Source: Chelydra serpentina
Taxonomy: Eukaryota > Chordata > Testudines > Chelydridae
Reading direction: 5' to 3'
DNA: 64,000 nucleotides
Assembly: GCA_037349315.1 (NCBI GenBank)
Contig: JBAIAC010000156.1
Span: forward strand, 930,001-994,000
Below the pieces are notes generated by a model that made no database searches, was not told the origin of the DNA, and saw nothing but the letters and a program-made list of their open reading frames with translations. The position numbers and the translations under genes are program-made. Of the stretch, positions 59,301-64,000 are shown one piece after another. Position 1 is the stretch's first letter. Each line of letters starts with the position of its first letter.

Positions 59301-62300
59301 TTTGGTTAACAAGGTATCAGGGATTTGTTTAGCCTGGGGCTAACATACTGGTTCCTCACCACTTTCCTATAGCCATCTGGCCTTGCCCCTTCACACCTGT
59401 CTTCCAACAGTGGCCAATGCCAGGTGCTTTAGAGGGTGGATGGGTAGACTTCACACAATGGGGGCCTGGAGGGTAAGACACTTAGAGGTGAGACCCCAAC
59501 CATCAAGTTTGCAGTGTGGATCAGAACGCTCCTCTACCTACCCACTGTTCTGCAGTGTCCTGGTTCTGATCCACAGTGGAGACACACGGATTTAATCTCT
59601 ACACAAGCACTTTCCCACAGCTTGTGGAGTATTTGGATCCAGGGTCCTGGTTCTGACTGATAATGGAGACCGGGGCCAGACACGCAATTTGGATCTGGAT
59701 CAGAACTTCCCTAGAATGTGGAAGTATTTGGATCTTGGATTCTGGTTCTCGTAAGGCCTAGGCACTTAGCCTTCCTTTGAGGGCTTAGGTGGTTCCTGGA
59801 GCGGTGCCAGCCGAACCCACAGACTGGTTTCTCCCTGCGGGGCGGCTAACGAGGCTGCTTGGCTCATGGCTCGCAGATCCGGGTGGAGCTGATGTACAGC
59901 GAGAAGGTCTGCAGCTCCAGCAGGCGCGACAGCCGGTTCCAGCAGGAGCTGGTGATCCAAGCTGGGGCCTCTAGAGCCGTCTCCTACGTGATCATCCCCC
60001 TGGAGCTGGGGGAGGTGGAGATCGAGGTGAGAGGGGCCATCCGTGGACTCCCCATCGCGGACGGCGTGAAGAAGAAGCTCAGGGTGGTGGTAAGTGTCAG
60101 AGTCGGAGGGCTACAGGTCGCGGCATCGCCTGATTGGCTAGTGCTGCTGCTTTTAAGCTAAGCATGGATGGGCCTGTTCAGAATTGAGCGGAGAGACCTC
60201 CAAGGAAGAAGTGGGGGTAACTCAGTAGGGGATGGTGCTGAAATGAACAATGTGGCTGGCTCAGCTGGGGGTGCTTGCCCCGTGGAATTGTCCCTGGTAC
60301 TAGGGGGAGGCGGGGTATTGTGCCCCTGGGGTGCTGGGGCTCAGTAGGGGATCAACTTGGGGGTCCTACTAGCTGATGCTAGTGTGGGAGGGTGGCTAGG
60401 AGATGCCCACCAGTCTGCAGTGTCAGTTCTCTGCGATTGGTCTGTAGTTCCCAGTGCTGGGGGTTGGTATAAGGATGATCAGGGGAAGGGCCGGCTCCAG
60501 GCACCAGCAAAGGAAGCAGGTGCTTGGGGCGGCACATCTGAACGGGCGGCATTCCGGCCATTCCTGGGGCGGCACATTTCAAAGGCCCTGATCAGGGGGT
60601 GGGTTAGGCAGAGACCTCGCCCAGTGTGCCTCCCCTAGTGAGCAGTTGGGCCCCTGTCTGGCTTTTCTCTCCTGCAGCCTGAGGGCATGAAAATCTTTAA
60701 GAACATCAAGAGCGTCCTGCTGGATCCGACTGCCCGCGGCTCAGGTAGGGCCTGCTGGGGCGTCGCCCCCTGTGGGACTGAGGCTCTGCTTTGAAATCTC
60801 TTCCCCCCCCCCCCCCCCCCGAGATTTGGTTGCTTATCAAATGTGTCAGGAGGAGCTGATGGCTTTATGGGGCTGGTTCCACCTACCCCCCCAGAGTCAC
60901 AAGGCTCCGTGTTGAGCTGAGTGGGTTATGATGGCCTTTAGTGGCTGGGCTGCAGCTGATAACAGCCTACCACTGCAGCCAGCTAATGGAGCTCATCCTT
61001 TGGCTCAAGTGTGTCTCTGGGGATCTAGCCCAGCTAGCATGAGCGGTGTTAGGGGCAAAGTACAAATGAAATGAGAGCAGTTTAAGGAGGTGAGATGTTT
61101 CTGAAGGTTCCCCCCGCTCCCCGCCCGAAGCTTGTATGTTTCATGGCGACGTGGGAGGCCCCAAAATTGCACACTGGAAGATAAACCTCTCCTCCTAAAA
61201 TGTCCTAAATTGAGAGCCTTCTTTGGACACTGTAGGGCTCTGGATAAGCGACCAGAAGAGCCACTCCAGGCACTCTGGTCTCAATCGCTCGCTATGCCAA
61301 CACTGATACGTTCCGGGGGTGCTTCCCTCTGTGATCCGTGTGTTTCTTGCAGCCTCTGGGGAGCAGCTGGAGACAATCGGGCCTGTGGACATGAGTAACG
61401 TGGTCCCCAACACCGAGCCAGTGACCTTCGTCAGCGTGAAAGGTAAGAACTGGGGTGGAGGGGAAGGCAGAGATGGGTGCAGGAGAGAGCTGCTAGTGGT
61501 GTAGAGAAGATGGCAGCAAGAGGTCCCCATACACCACGTTTTAACCCATTAGCACCAGGATCGAGGGCTTTTTTGCCCAGCAATGTTTCTGATCAGCCCT
61601 CGAATCCCCCTCTGCATGGCTAGAGGGACAATGGTCCCTAGCTTTCATCAGTAGTTCGCCAGGCGCTTTACAAGGGCGGGCAGTCTCATTAGTCCAGGAG
61701 CGGTTGGAGGCAGGAGTGGCAGACGCAATAGGGTGACCGGGTGGGTGGTTTTTTACTGGAAGGCCCGGTCGAAAAGGGTCCCTGGCGGCTCCAGTCAGCA
61801 CTGCCGACTGGGCCGTTAAATGTCCGGTCAGCAGCGCTGCGGGGCTAAGGCAGGCTAGTCCCTAACTGTCCTGGCACCGCTCTGCACCCTGGAAGTGTCC
61901 AGCCGGTCCGGCTCCTAGGCGGGTGTCCACGAGGCTCCGTGCGCTGACCTCGCCTTGAGCTCTGGCTCCACACTCCCATTGGCCGGGAACCACGGCCAAT
62001 GGGGTCAGGGGGGGCAGGCCTGTGGGCGAGAGCAGCACACGGAGCCTCCTGCCCCCCCCCGTCTTGTTGCCGGACCGGCTGACTGTTTCCAGGGCATGTG
62101 CAGGGTGATGTCAGGACAGGCAGGGAACCTGCCTTAGCCCCGCTGCGTTGCTGACTGGGAGCCGCCCGACGTAAGCCCGTGCCCCAACCCCAAGTCTCAA
62201 CCCCCTGCCCCAGCCCTGAGCCCCCCCCCAAACCTAGAGCCCCCTCCTGAACCCCAAGCCCCTCATCCCTGGCCCCACACCAGAGACCGCATCCCCAGCT

Positions 62301-63286
62301 AGAGCCCTCACCCCCTCCTGCACCCCAAGTCCGTGCCCCAGCCCGGAGCCCCCTCCCACACCCTGAACCCCCCATTTCTAGCCCCACCCTGGAGCCCGCA
62401 CCCCCACTTAGAGCCCTCACCCCCTCCTGCACCCCAACCCCAACCCCCTGCCCCAGCCCAGTGAAAGTGAGTGAGGGTGGGGGAGAGCGAGCCACCGAGG
62501 AAGGGGGAATGTAGTGAGCGGGGGATGGGGCCTCAGGAAGGGGCGGGGCCTCAGGAAGGGGCGGGGCTAAGGTGTTCAGTTTTGTGCGATTAGAAAATTG
62601 CTTACCCCTTAGATGCTCCCTAAAAATGTGGGGGCCCACTGACATCCAAACTATGCCCCCACCTCCCACGCTGCCCCTTCCCCCGAGGCCCCGCCACCTC
62701 TTCCCCCCCAAGATCCCATCCCCCACTTGCTCCTCTCTGTCCCCTCCCCATCGCTCGCCCTTATGGCCGGTAAAAAGTGATGGGGCCATGGCGCCCCTGT
62801 TCTGGCAATCCTGGTTGGAGGGAGCAGTGCCCAACAAGGTGGAGAGGGGCCTGGACTTGGTGTTGGGGGATAATGGGAGGAGGGGGCAGGACTGGGGGCA
62901 TTGGAGGGGAAGCGGCTGAGAAAGGCGCTGGCTTTGAGGGGTGGGTGTGGGGCTTGATGCCCACCAGGGCAAAGAGGGGAAGCGGCTGGCCTGGGTGGAT
63001 GAGGACTGGGTAGCCGGGGGTGGGGAGGGCCCGGTATGACAGGCCCTGCCCAGCTCTCACCCTCTCCGACCGGCCTGCCCAGGGGACATCGTGGGCGACA
63101 CGGTGGAGAACTCCATCGACGGCGCCAACTTGAAGCACCTGATCCAGGTCCCGGCGGGCTGCGGGGAACAGAACATGATCGGCATGACCCCCGCTGTCAT
63201 CGCCACCATCTACCTGGACAGCAGCAAGCAGTGGGAGAAGCTCGGGGTGGAACGCAGGGCGGAGGCCATCAAGTTCATCACTCGGG
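38277..63286 (+). CDS. complement C3-like paralogue with altered C3a end, exons 1-24, 3' part outside window
   Basis: Second C3-family gene, divergent from the first. Exons are 38277-38350, 41120-41312, 41693-41855, 43320-43390, 43972-44066, 45099-45181, 45773-45860, 46294-46396, 46844-46964, 48108-48223, 49577-49720, 50322-50534, 50811-51005, 52390-52551, 53757-53886, 54848-54916, 55461-55664, 56034-56199, 56491-56576, 57716-57855, 59877-60089, 60678-60744, 61353-61442 and 63083-63286; 1063 codons plus 1 nt, open throughout. Landmarks are a signal peptide, R659-L-R-R662|S663 minimal furin site, six C3a cysteines, predicted convertase site LSPGR752|S753, Cys550 and Cys828, and thioester G1021-Q1025. 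Most exons equal the partner gene in length; exons 1, 7, 11, 16, 17, 18 and 23 differ. Intron 20 has a GC donor. It is not C4 or C5: the exon 24 context ([13 protein letters not shown]) and the single processing site are C3-like. The C-terminal exons lie right of 64000. Confidence 0.93.
38351..40555 (+). other. first part of intron 1 of the plus gene
   Basis: 2.2 kb. 39230-39960 is AT-rich and ORF-poor. CTCF-like cores occur at 40280-40292 and 40373-40390. 40060-40250 may be an old LTR piece (gaattaaataaacccaaacc). Nothing classified firmly. Confidence 0.4.
40565..40930. mobile_element. possible hAT MITE
   Basis: The right end atagtttgagaaccact is a Charlie-type hAT end, and the left end gcagttctccactc is a degraded counterpart. 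Interior is GC-rich. Confidence 0.45.
41026..41075 (+). repeat. direct repeat, left copy, flanking exon 2
   Basis: 50 bp matching 41529-41578 with two mismatches; core caaggtagcccaagcc. Confidence 0.9.
41120..41312 (+). CDS. C3-like plus gene exon 2: MG1
   Basis: 193 nt, residues 25-89, [20 protein letters not shown] and LNPGNGMMN. Acceptor accag|ATGC, donor AAAG|gtggg. It is bracketed by 50-bp direct repeats. Confidence 0.94.
41529..41578 (+). repeat. direct repeat, right copy, flanking exon 2
   Basis: Second copy, offset exactly 503 bp from the first; exon 2 (193 nt) lies between. Confidence 0.9.
41693..41855 (+). CDS. C3-like plus gene exon 3: MG1/MG2
   Basis: 163 nt, residues 90-144, [20 protein letters not shown] and [18 protein letters not shown]. 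Acceptor tccag|GTTCC, donor TACAG|gtcag. Confidence 0.95.
42210..42644. mobile_element. hAT-type MITE with terminal hairpin
   Basis: 435 bp flanked by a perfect 8-bp duplication cttagaat. Ends cagggctgg and gccggccctg. The left end folds back: 42210-42232 is the exact complement of 42244-42266 with an 11-nt loop. Intron 3 of the plus gene. Confidence 0.9.
43160..43235 (+). repeat. CR1-like tail
   Basis: ctctggactaggcaatcaca then gtggtcccttctagcctta. Confidence 0.5.
43320..43390 (+). CDS. C3-like plus gene exon 4: MG2
   Basis: 71 nt, residues 144-167, [20 protein letters not shown]. Acceptor ctgtag|TGAGG, donor CTCATG|gtaag. Confidence 0.93.
43498..43920. repeat. unclassified tgtcacagggtggctgg repeat
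   Basis: About 420 bp starting gtcacagggtggctggccc with ccctttaagagg; resembles an LTR or SINE remnant. No target duplication seen. Confidence 0.35.
43972..44066 (+). CDS. C3-like plus gene exon 5: MG2
   Basis: 95 nt, residues 168-199, [20 protein letters not shown] and YKIPDIV. Acceptor tttcag|AATC, donor GTGAA|gtaag. Confidence 0.94.
44490..45010 (-). repeat. MIR with expanded tandem tail
   Basis: ccattttgcaggtgggaaaa and tgtccaaggtcacacatgg are antisense MIR; five or so cccctcccagagc/ctaaccactagacccc units follow. It ends about 90 bp before exon 6. Confidence 0.7.
45099..45181 (+). CDS. C3-like plus gene exon 6: MG2/MG3
   Basis: 83 nt, residues 199-227, [20 protein letters not shown] then EFEVKEY. 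Acceptor tgcag|CAGC, donor TACG|gtacc. Confidence 0.94.
45773..45860 (+). CDS. C3-like plus gene exon 7: MG3
   Basis: 88 nt, residues 227-256, [19 protein letters not shown]; one codon shorter than the partner. Acceptor tttcag|TGC, donor GCCAA|gtggg. Confidence 0.93.
46294..46396 (+). CDS. C3-like plus gene exon 8: MG3
   Basis: 103 nt, residues 256-290, [20 protein letters not shown] and SLNKVP. Acceptor tgcag|GTTC, donor CCCG|gtgag. Confidence 0.95.
46575..46800 (+). mobile_element. CR1 ORF2 fragment
   Basis: Translates in pieces as [18 protein letters not shown] and GPLLDGD, phrases remembered from the CR1 endonuclease-RT linker. Frame broken. It ends just before exon 9. Confidence 0.6.
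46844..46964 (+). CDS. C3-like plus gene exon 9: MG3
   Basis: 121 nt, residues 291-331, [20 protein letters not shown] and [12 protein letters not shown]. An extra cysteine (GKGCAK) absent from the partner gene is present. Donor CACAG|gtaat. Confidence 0.93.
47200..48055 (-). repeat. MIR-like SINE interrupted by an antisense CR1
   Basis: MIR-like phrases (ccagctgagatcagggtgc; agctcacagtctaaacaga; aggtcgcatacaggag) flank a CR1 at about 47328-47825 (catagactttaaggtcagaa to aatcttgaagccagatagg). Intron 9 of the plus gene. Confidence 0.65.
48108..48223 (+). CDS. C3-like plus gene exon 10: MG3/MG4
   Basis: 116 nt, residues 331-369, [19 protein letters not shown] and [10 protein letters not shown]. 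The acceptor is ccaag|GGAG after a T-rich tract; donor GGCG|gtacg. Confidence 0.94.
48673..49461 (+). mobile_element. Tx1/L1-like LINE ORF2 C-terminal fragment
   Basis: Uninterrupted 262-codon frame from [17 protein letters not shown] through [28 protein letters not shown] to a stop. The combination [22 protein letters not shown] and [11 protein letters not shown] is remembered from the C-terminal region of Tx1-clade LINE reverse transcriptases. RT and endonuclease domains are missing, so it is a 5'-truncated insertion. It lies in sense in intron 10 of the C3-like gene; a 3' UTR probably continues to about 49545. GC-rich like its surroundings. Confidence 0.75.
49577..49720 (+). CDS. C3-like plus gene exon 11: MG4
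   Basis: 144 nt, residues 370-417, [19 protein letters not shown] and [15 protein letters not shown]. Acceptor cccag|GTC, donor GAAG|gtgca. The preceding intron carries a LINE fragment. Confidence 0.94.
50322..50534 (+). CDS. C3-like plus gene exon 12: MG4/MG5
   Basis: 213 nt, residues 418-488, [19 protein letters not shown] and IHYFTYL. The acceptor tract is an exact tandem duplication of tcgtccccca. Donor CCTG|gtaag. Confidence 0.95.
50580..50745 (+). repeat. MIR-tail tandem units
   Basis: Three units of ggactcctgggttctattgc type directly after exon 12. Confidence 0.7.
50811..51005 (+). CDS. C3-like plus gene exon 13: MG5, beta-chain half-cystine
   Basis: 195 nt, residues 489-553, [16 protein letters not shown] and [19 protein letters not shown]. 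Cys550 in DSCMGT. Acceptor atcag|ATCC, donor AACG|gtggg. Confidence 0.95.
51127..51312 (+). mobile_element. turtle tRNA-derived SINE (tortoise Pol III type)
   Basis: gggagggatagctcagtgg then gagctcaatccttgagggg; the tail gaccttcaaggtccttccag differs from the copies at 13670 and 16107, suggesting another subfamily. Intron 13. Confidence 0.88.
52390..52551 (+). CDS. C3-like plus gene exon 14: MG6 first part/LNK
   Basis: 162 nt, residues 554-607, [17 protein letters not shown] and [18 protein letters not shown]. Acceptor gaaag|CTGA, donor CAAG|gtgag. Confidence 0.95.
52720..53160 (+). repeat. MIR-tail tandem array
   Basis: About five units of gtctagtggttagagcag, gggctgggagtcaggact and cctgggttct type; the two last units share ggagtggtgcctagtagtta. 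Intron 14 of the plus gene. Confidence 0.75.
53510..53715. repeat. CR1 tail then MIR fragment
   Basis: CR1-like tctgactagatgatcgaacg (53520-53577) followed by antisense MIR ggggaaactgaggcccag and cttacccaaggccacc, ending about 40 bp before exon 15. Confidence 0.65.
53757..53886 (+). CDS. C3-like plus gene exon 15: LNK
   Basis: 130 nt, residues 608-651, [19 protein letters not shown] and [11 protein letters not shown]. Acceptor tccag|ATC, donor GGCAG|gtgac. A MIR fragment ends about 40 bp upstream. Confidence 0.95.
54042..54397. mobile_element. hAT-type MITE with 8-bp target duplication
   Basis: Ends CAGTGGCTCTCAACC and GGTTGAGAACCCCTG, flanked by ttctagag and ttctaggg. 356 bp, no ORF. Intron 15 of the plus gene. 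Confidence 0.88.
54400..54680 (+). repeat. three tandem units of about 95 bp with CTCF-like cores
   Basis: The tgggttgca marker recurs at 54411, 54505 and 54600. Each unit has ctcagcagggggcgctctc or a variant. Units 1 and 2 are nearly identical, so the array is recent. It ends 170 bp before exon 16. Confidence 0.88.
54848..54916 (+). CDS. C3-like plus gene exon 16: reduced processing site
   Basis: 69 nt, residues 651-674, [19 protein letters not shown]. It keeps the minimal furin pattern R-X-R-R but not the KRRRR of the partner, and has Pro at P2'. Acceptor ggcag|AGTCC, donor AAAG|gtagg. Confidence 0.93.
54935..55375 (+). repeat. 25-bp minisatellite, about 17 copies
   Basis: Unit close to cacgccctctgcttgcacgcactcg; spacing of exactly 25 bp was measured at 54962, 54987 and 55012. 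It fills most of intron 16, between the processing-site exon and the C3a exon. Alternating purine-pyrimidine stretches (gcacgcacgcgcatg) occur. All three plus frames stay open for long distances because 25 is not a multiple of 3. Confidence 0.93.
55461..55664 (+). CDS. C3-like plus gene exon 17: C3a-like peptide with diverged end
   Basis: 204 nt, residues 674-742. All six C3a cysteines are kept (RKCC, SC, EC, ECC), but after ECC the sequence [21 protein letters not shown] replaces the usual helix and LxLAR. Acceptor cgcag|CGAGG, donor TTAG|gtaag. A weaker donor at AAAG|gtgatg (end 55654) would break the frame. Confidence 0.88.
55665..56033 (+). other. intron 17 of plus gene
   Basis: 369 bp, no mobile element recognised. 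Its last part must have lost or moved the ancestral acceptor, because exon 18 begins 54 nt earlier than in the partner. Confidence 0.5.
56034..56199 (+). CDS. C3-like plus gene exon 18: extended, new Arg-Ser site
   Basis: 166 nt, residues 742-797, against 112 nt in the partner. The extra 5' part encodes [15 protein letters not shown], then DEV to [12 protein letters not shown] and ESWLW align with the partner. The acceptor ccccctcag|TATC has a strong pyrimidine tract and is the only one found in the required phase. Donor GACGG|gtacg. Confidence 0.85.
56491..56576 (+). CDS. C3-like plus gene exon 19: MG6 second part
   Basis: 86 nt, residues 797-826, [20 protein letters not shown]. Acceptor tccag|GCTGG, donor AAGGG|gtaag. 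Confidence 0.95.
56650..56900 (+). repeat. MIR-tail tandem units plus sense MIR
   Basis: gggagtcaggtctcctgg units, then ctgtgcctcagtttccctct. Confidence 0.65.
57716..57855 (+). CDS. C3-like plus gene exon 20: MG6/MG7, alpha-chain half-cystine, GC donor
   Basis: 140 nt, residues 826-872, [13 protein letters not shown] (Cys828) and [20 protein letters not shown]. The frame and the partner's boundary place the exon end at CTCCAG|gcgagt, a GC-AG intron. The next GT is out of frame. Confidence 0.9.
57910..58134 (+). repeat. MIR-tail tandem units
   Basis: Three units with agtggtgtctagtggttaga and aggactcctgggtgctgg. Interrupted on the right by a MITE. Confidence 0.7.
58143..58436. mobile_element. 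hAT-type MITE with perfect 8-bp target duplication
   Basis: Ends cagggatctcaaact and gtttgagacccctg; flanks atctagtg/atctagtg. 294 bp, AT-rich interior. Intron 20 of the plus gene. Confidence 0.92.
58437..58560 (+). repeat. MIR fragment, sense
   Basis: tctgactcagtttccctgtc then tataaaagggggctaatta. Confidence 0.6.
58706..59425 (-). repeat. CR1 LINE end split by a solo LTR
   Basis: acataagaacggtcacagg to agtatcctg (58706-58758) continues at cctgtcttccaacagtgg (59396 on). Antisense to the gene. Confidence 0.8.
58759..59395 (+). mobile_element. solo LTR of an endogenous retroelement, 637 bp
   Basis: Begins TGTGACAAAG, ends CCCTTCACA, flanked by cctg/cctg inside a CR1. Orientation is uncertain. 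No viral gene adjoins. A different family from the two LTRs in the minus gene. Confidence 0.85.
59426..59876 (+). other. end of intron 20 of plus gene
   Basis: Contains ggattctggttct/atttggatc phrases repeated at about 59560-59750, a small degenerate repeat; otherwise nothing recognised. Confidence 0.4.
59877..60089 (+). CDS. C3-like plus gene exon 21: MG7
   Basis: 213 nt, residues 873-943, [17 protein letters not shown] and [10 protein letters not shown]. Strongly diverged from the partner in the middle ([18 protein letters not shown]). Acceptor cgcag|ATCC, donor GGTG|gtaag. Confidence 0.95.
60090..60677 (+). other. intron 21 of plus gene
   Basis: 588 bp; weak relation to the 95-bp unit near 60210-60350 (gggctcagtaggggat). 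No firm element. Confidence 0.4.
60678..60744 (+). CDS. C3-like plus gene exon 22: MG7/CUB
   Basis: 67 nt, residues 944-966, [20 protein letters not shown]. Acceptor tgcag|CCTG, donor CTCAG|gtagg. Confidence 0.93.
60803..60820. repeat. poly-C run, 18 bases
   Basis: Eighteen consecutive C in intron 22 of the plus gene, a simple repeat; length is likely polymorphic or assembly-sensitive. Confidence 0.95.
61353..61442 (+). CDS. C3-like plus gene exon 23: CUB
   Basis: 90 nt, residues 966-996, [20 protein letters not shown] and TFVSVKG; one codon longer than, and quite unlike, the partner exon. Here the donor is ordinary, GAAAG|gtaag. Confidence 0.92.
61733..62612. mobile_element. large C-rich non-autonomous DNA element
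   Basis: Starts agggtgaccgggtggg and appears to end ttgtgcgattagaaaattgc. The middle (62180-62470) is a low-complexity repeat of agccctcaccccctcctgc type. Recognised as a common turtle MITE, ends uncertain. In intron 23 of the plus gene. Confidence 0.5.
62613..63082 (+). other. end of intron 23 of plus gene
   Basis: 470 bp GC-rich; no firm element. The acceptor of exon 24 follows a weak pyrimidine tract. Confidence 0.45.
63083..63286 (+). CDS. C3-like plus gene exon 24: thioester
   Basis: 204 nt, residues 996-1064, [20 protein letters not shown] and Q1025, then [16 protein letters not shown]. Thioester Cys1022 and Gln1025 are intact. Acceptor cccag|GGGAC, donor CGGG|gtgaa. Confidence 0.96.
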
Positions 63287-64000
63287 GTGAATCTCTCTCT
63301 GGGTCGTGGGGAGGAGTTGGGCCGGGTGAAGAGCAATAGCGTCGGGGCTCCTGCTGCTCGGAACACCCCTGGCCACTGAGGTGAATTGTCTGAATAGAGC
63401 GGAGCCGGCTGGGAGCCCCGGGTCTGTAAGGGAGTCGGCTCCCAGTCCCTTGAGGAACCTGGTGGATTAGAAGCAGGGGCCTGATTTCCAGTTCCTGTGC
63501 TTGGGGCAGGGACGTAATGGGCAGGGCATTAAGCCCCCTTGGTGCTCTCCCTATTCTAGGACTGTGCAGGGCCTTTCCTGGCCCCTGGTGTGAGCAACAG
63601 CAGCCTTGGGGCTGCTCTGATTTACTCTGGTATGGGACTCAGTGATTAACCATAATGCAGCATGCTCTGGCCACGCCCACAATCTGCCCCCTCCATCAGG
63701 AGGCTGGGAGCCAGCTGGGAGCAAGACCCTGCACTTCACAAGGGGATTCTCAGGGGTCTGTTACACACCCTGTTATTACCTCATCATGCTGCTAGAGGGG
63801 GCCCACTTGTAAGTGGAAATCAAGCCCCAGTTCTGTAAAGTCTGCCCAGAAGCAAATAGGAAGCCAGCAGTGTCTGGGAAACACCAAGGTAACACGTTCA
63901 TCCTGGCCTGTGCTGCTTACGACATGCACCGCACCAGCATCAGTCGCCTTGTGGCAGGATTGCTCAGTGTCAGGGAGACTGAGATGCAGTGTCTAACCCA
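63287..64000 (+). other. start of intron 24 of plus gene
   Basis: 714 bp to the window end. Exon 25 of the C3-like gene was looked for and not found; no repeat recognised with confidence. Confidence 0.6.

Noticed and set aside
61845..62972. 375-codon open frame on the minus strand
   Set aside because: It follows low-complexity Pro/Gly-rich sequence of a C-rich mobile element inside an intron of the opposite-strand gene; no domain or similarity.
38277..63286. Plus-strand copy as a pseudogene
   Set aside because: All 24 exons are open with usable splice sites, and thioester and key cysteines are kept.
318..63286. Inverted repeat produced by misassembly of one C3 gene
   Set aside because: The copies differ at many codons, in exon lengths and in every intron, so they are not the same sequence.

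Overview
This is nuclear DNA from a vertebrate, most likely a cryptodiran turtle. That rests on three near-complete copies of a tRNA-derived SINE whose body and CR1-like tail match, from memory, the tortoise Pol III SINE, together with many CR1 LINE ends, MIR/CORE-SINE fragments, hAT-type MITEs and solo LTRs. No bacterial, tRNA or CRISPR features are present.

The only protein-coding genes recognised are two paralogous complement C3 genes arranged head to head. The minus-strand gene starts at 31151 and runs left. The plus-strand gene starts at 38277 and runs right. Exons 1-24 of both lie in the window, and each gene leaves it just after exon 24, which encodes the thioester motif GCGEQ. Nearly every exon has the same length and phase in the two genes and in vertebrate C3 genes generally, and all splice sites can be placed without a stop or frameshift. 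The about 7.1 kb between the start codons holds repeats and two short TATA-containing promoters.

The minus-strand gene looks like ordinary C3: a KRRRR|S beta/alpha processing site, a 78-residue C3a ending LKLAR|S, and a conserved thioester. The plus-strand gene is open and keeps the thioester, the six C3a cysteines and the beta-alpha cysteine pair, but it is diverged at exactly the activation region. Its processing site is reduced to RLRR|S. The end of exon 17 has lost the LxLAR sequence. Exon 18 is extended 54 nt upstream and supplies a new Arg-Ser (LSPGR|S), giving a predicted 90-residue C3a-like peptide with a foreign tail. The inference is a second C3 whose C3b-like opsonin chemistry may be kept while the anaphylatoxin signal is changed or lost.

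Layout: 1-317 intron 24 of the minus gene; 318-31151 minus gene exons 24 to 1; 31152-38276 shared intergenic region; 38277-63286 plus gene exons 1 to 24; 63287-64000 intron 24 of the plus gene. The plus half is visibly more GC- and CpG-rich than the minus half, in exons and introns alike.
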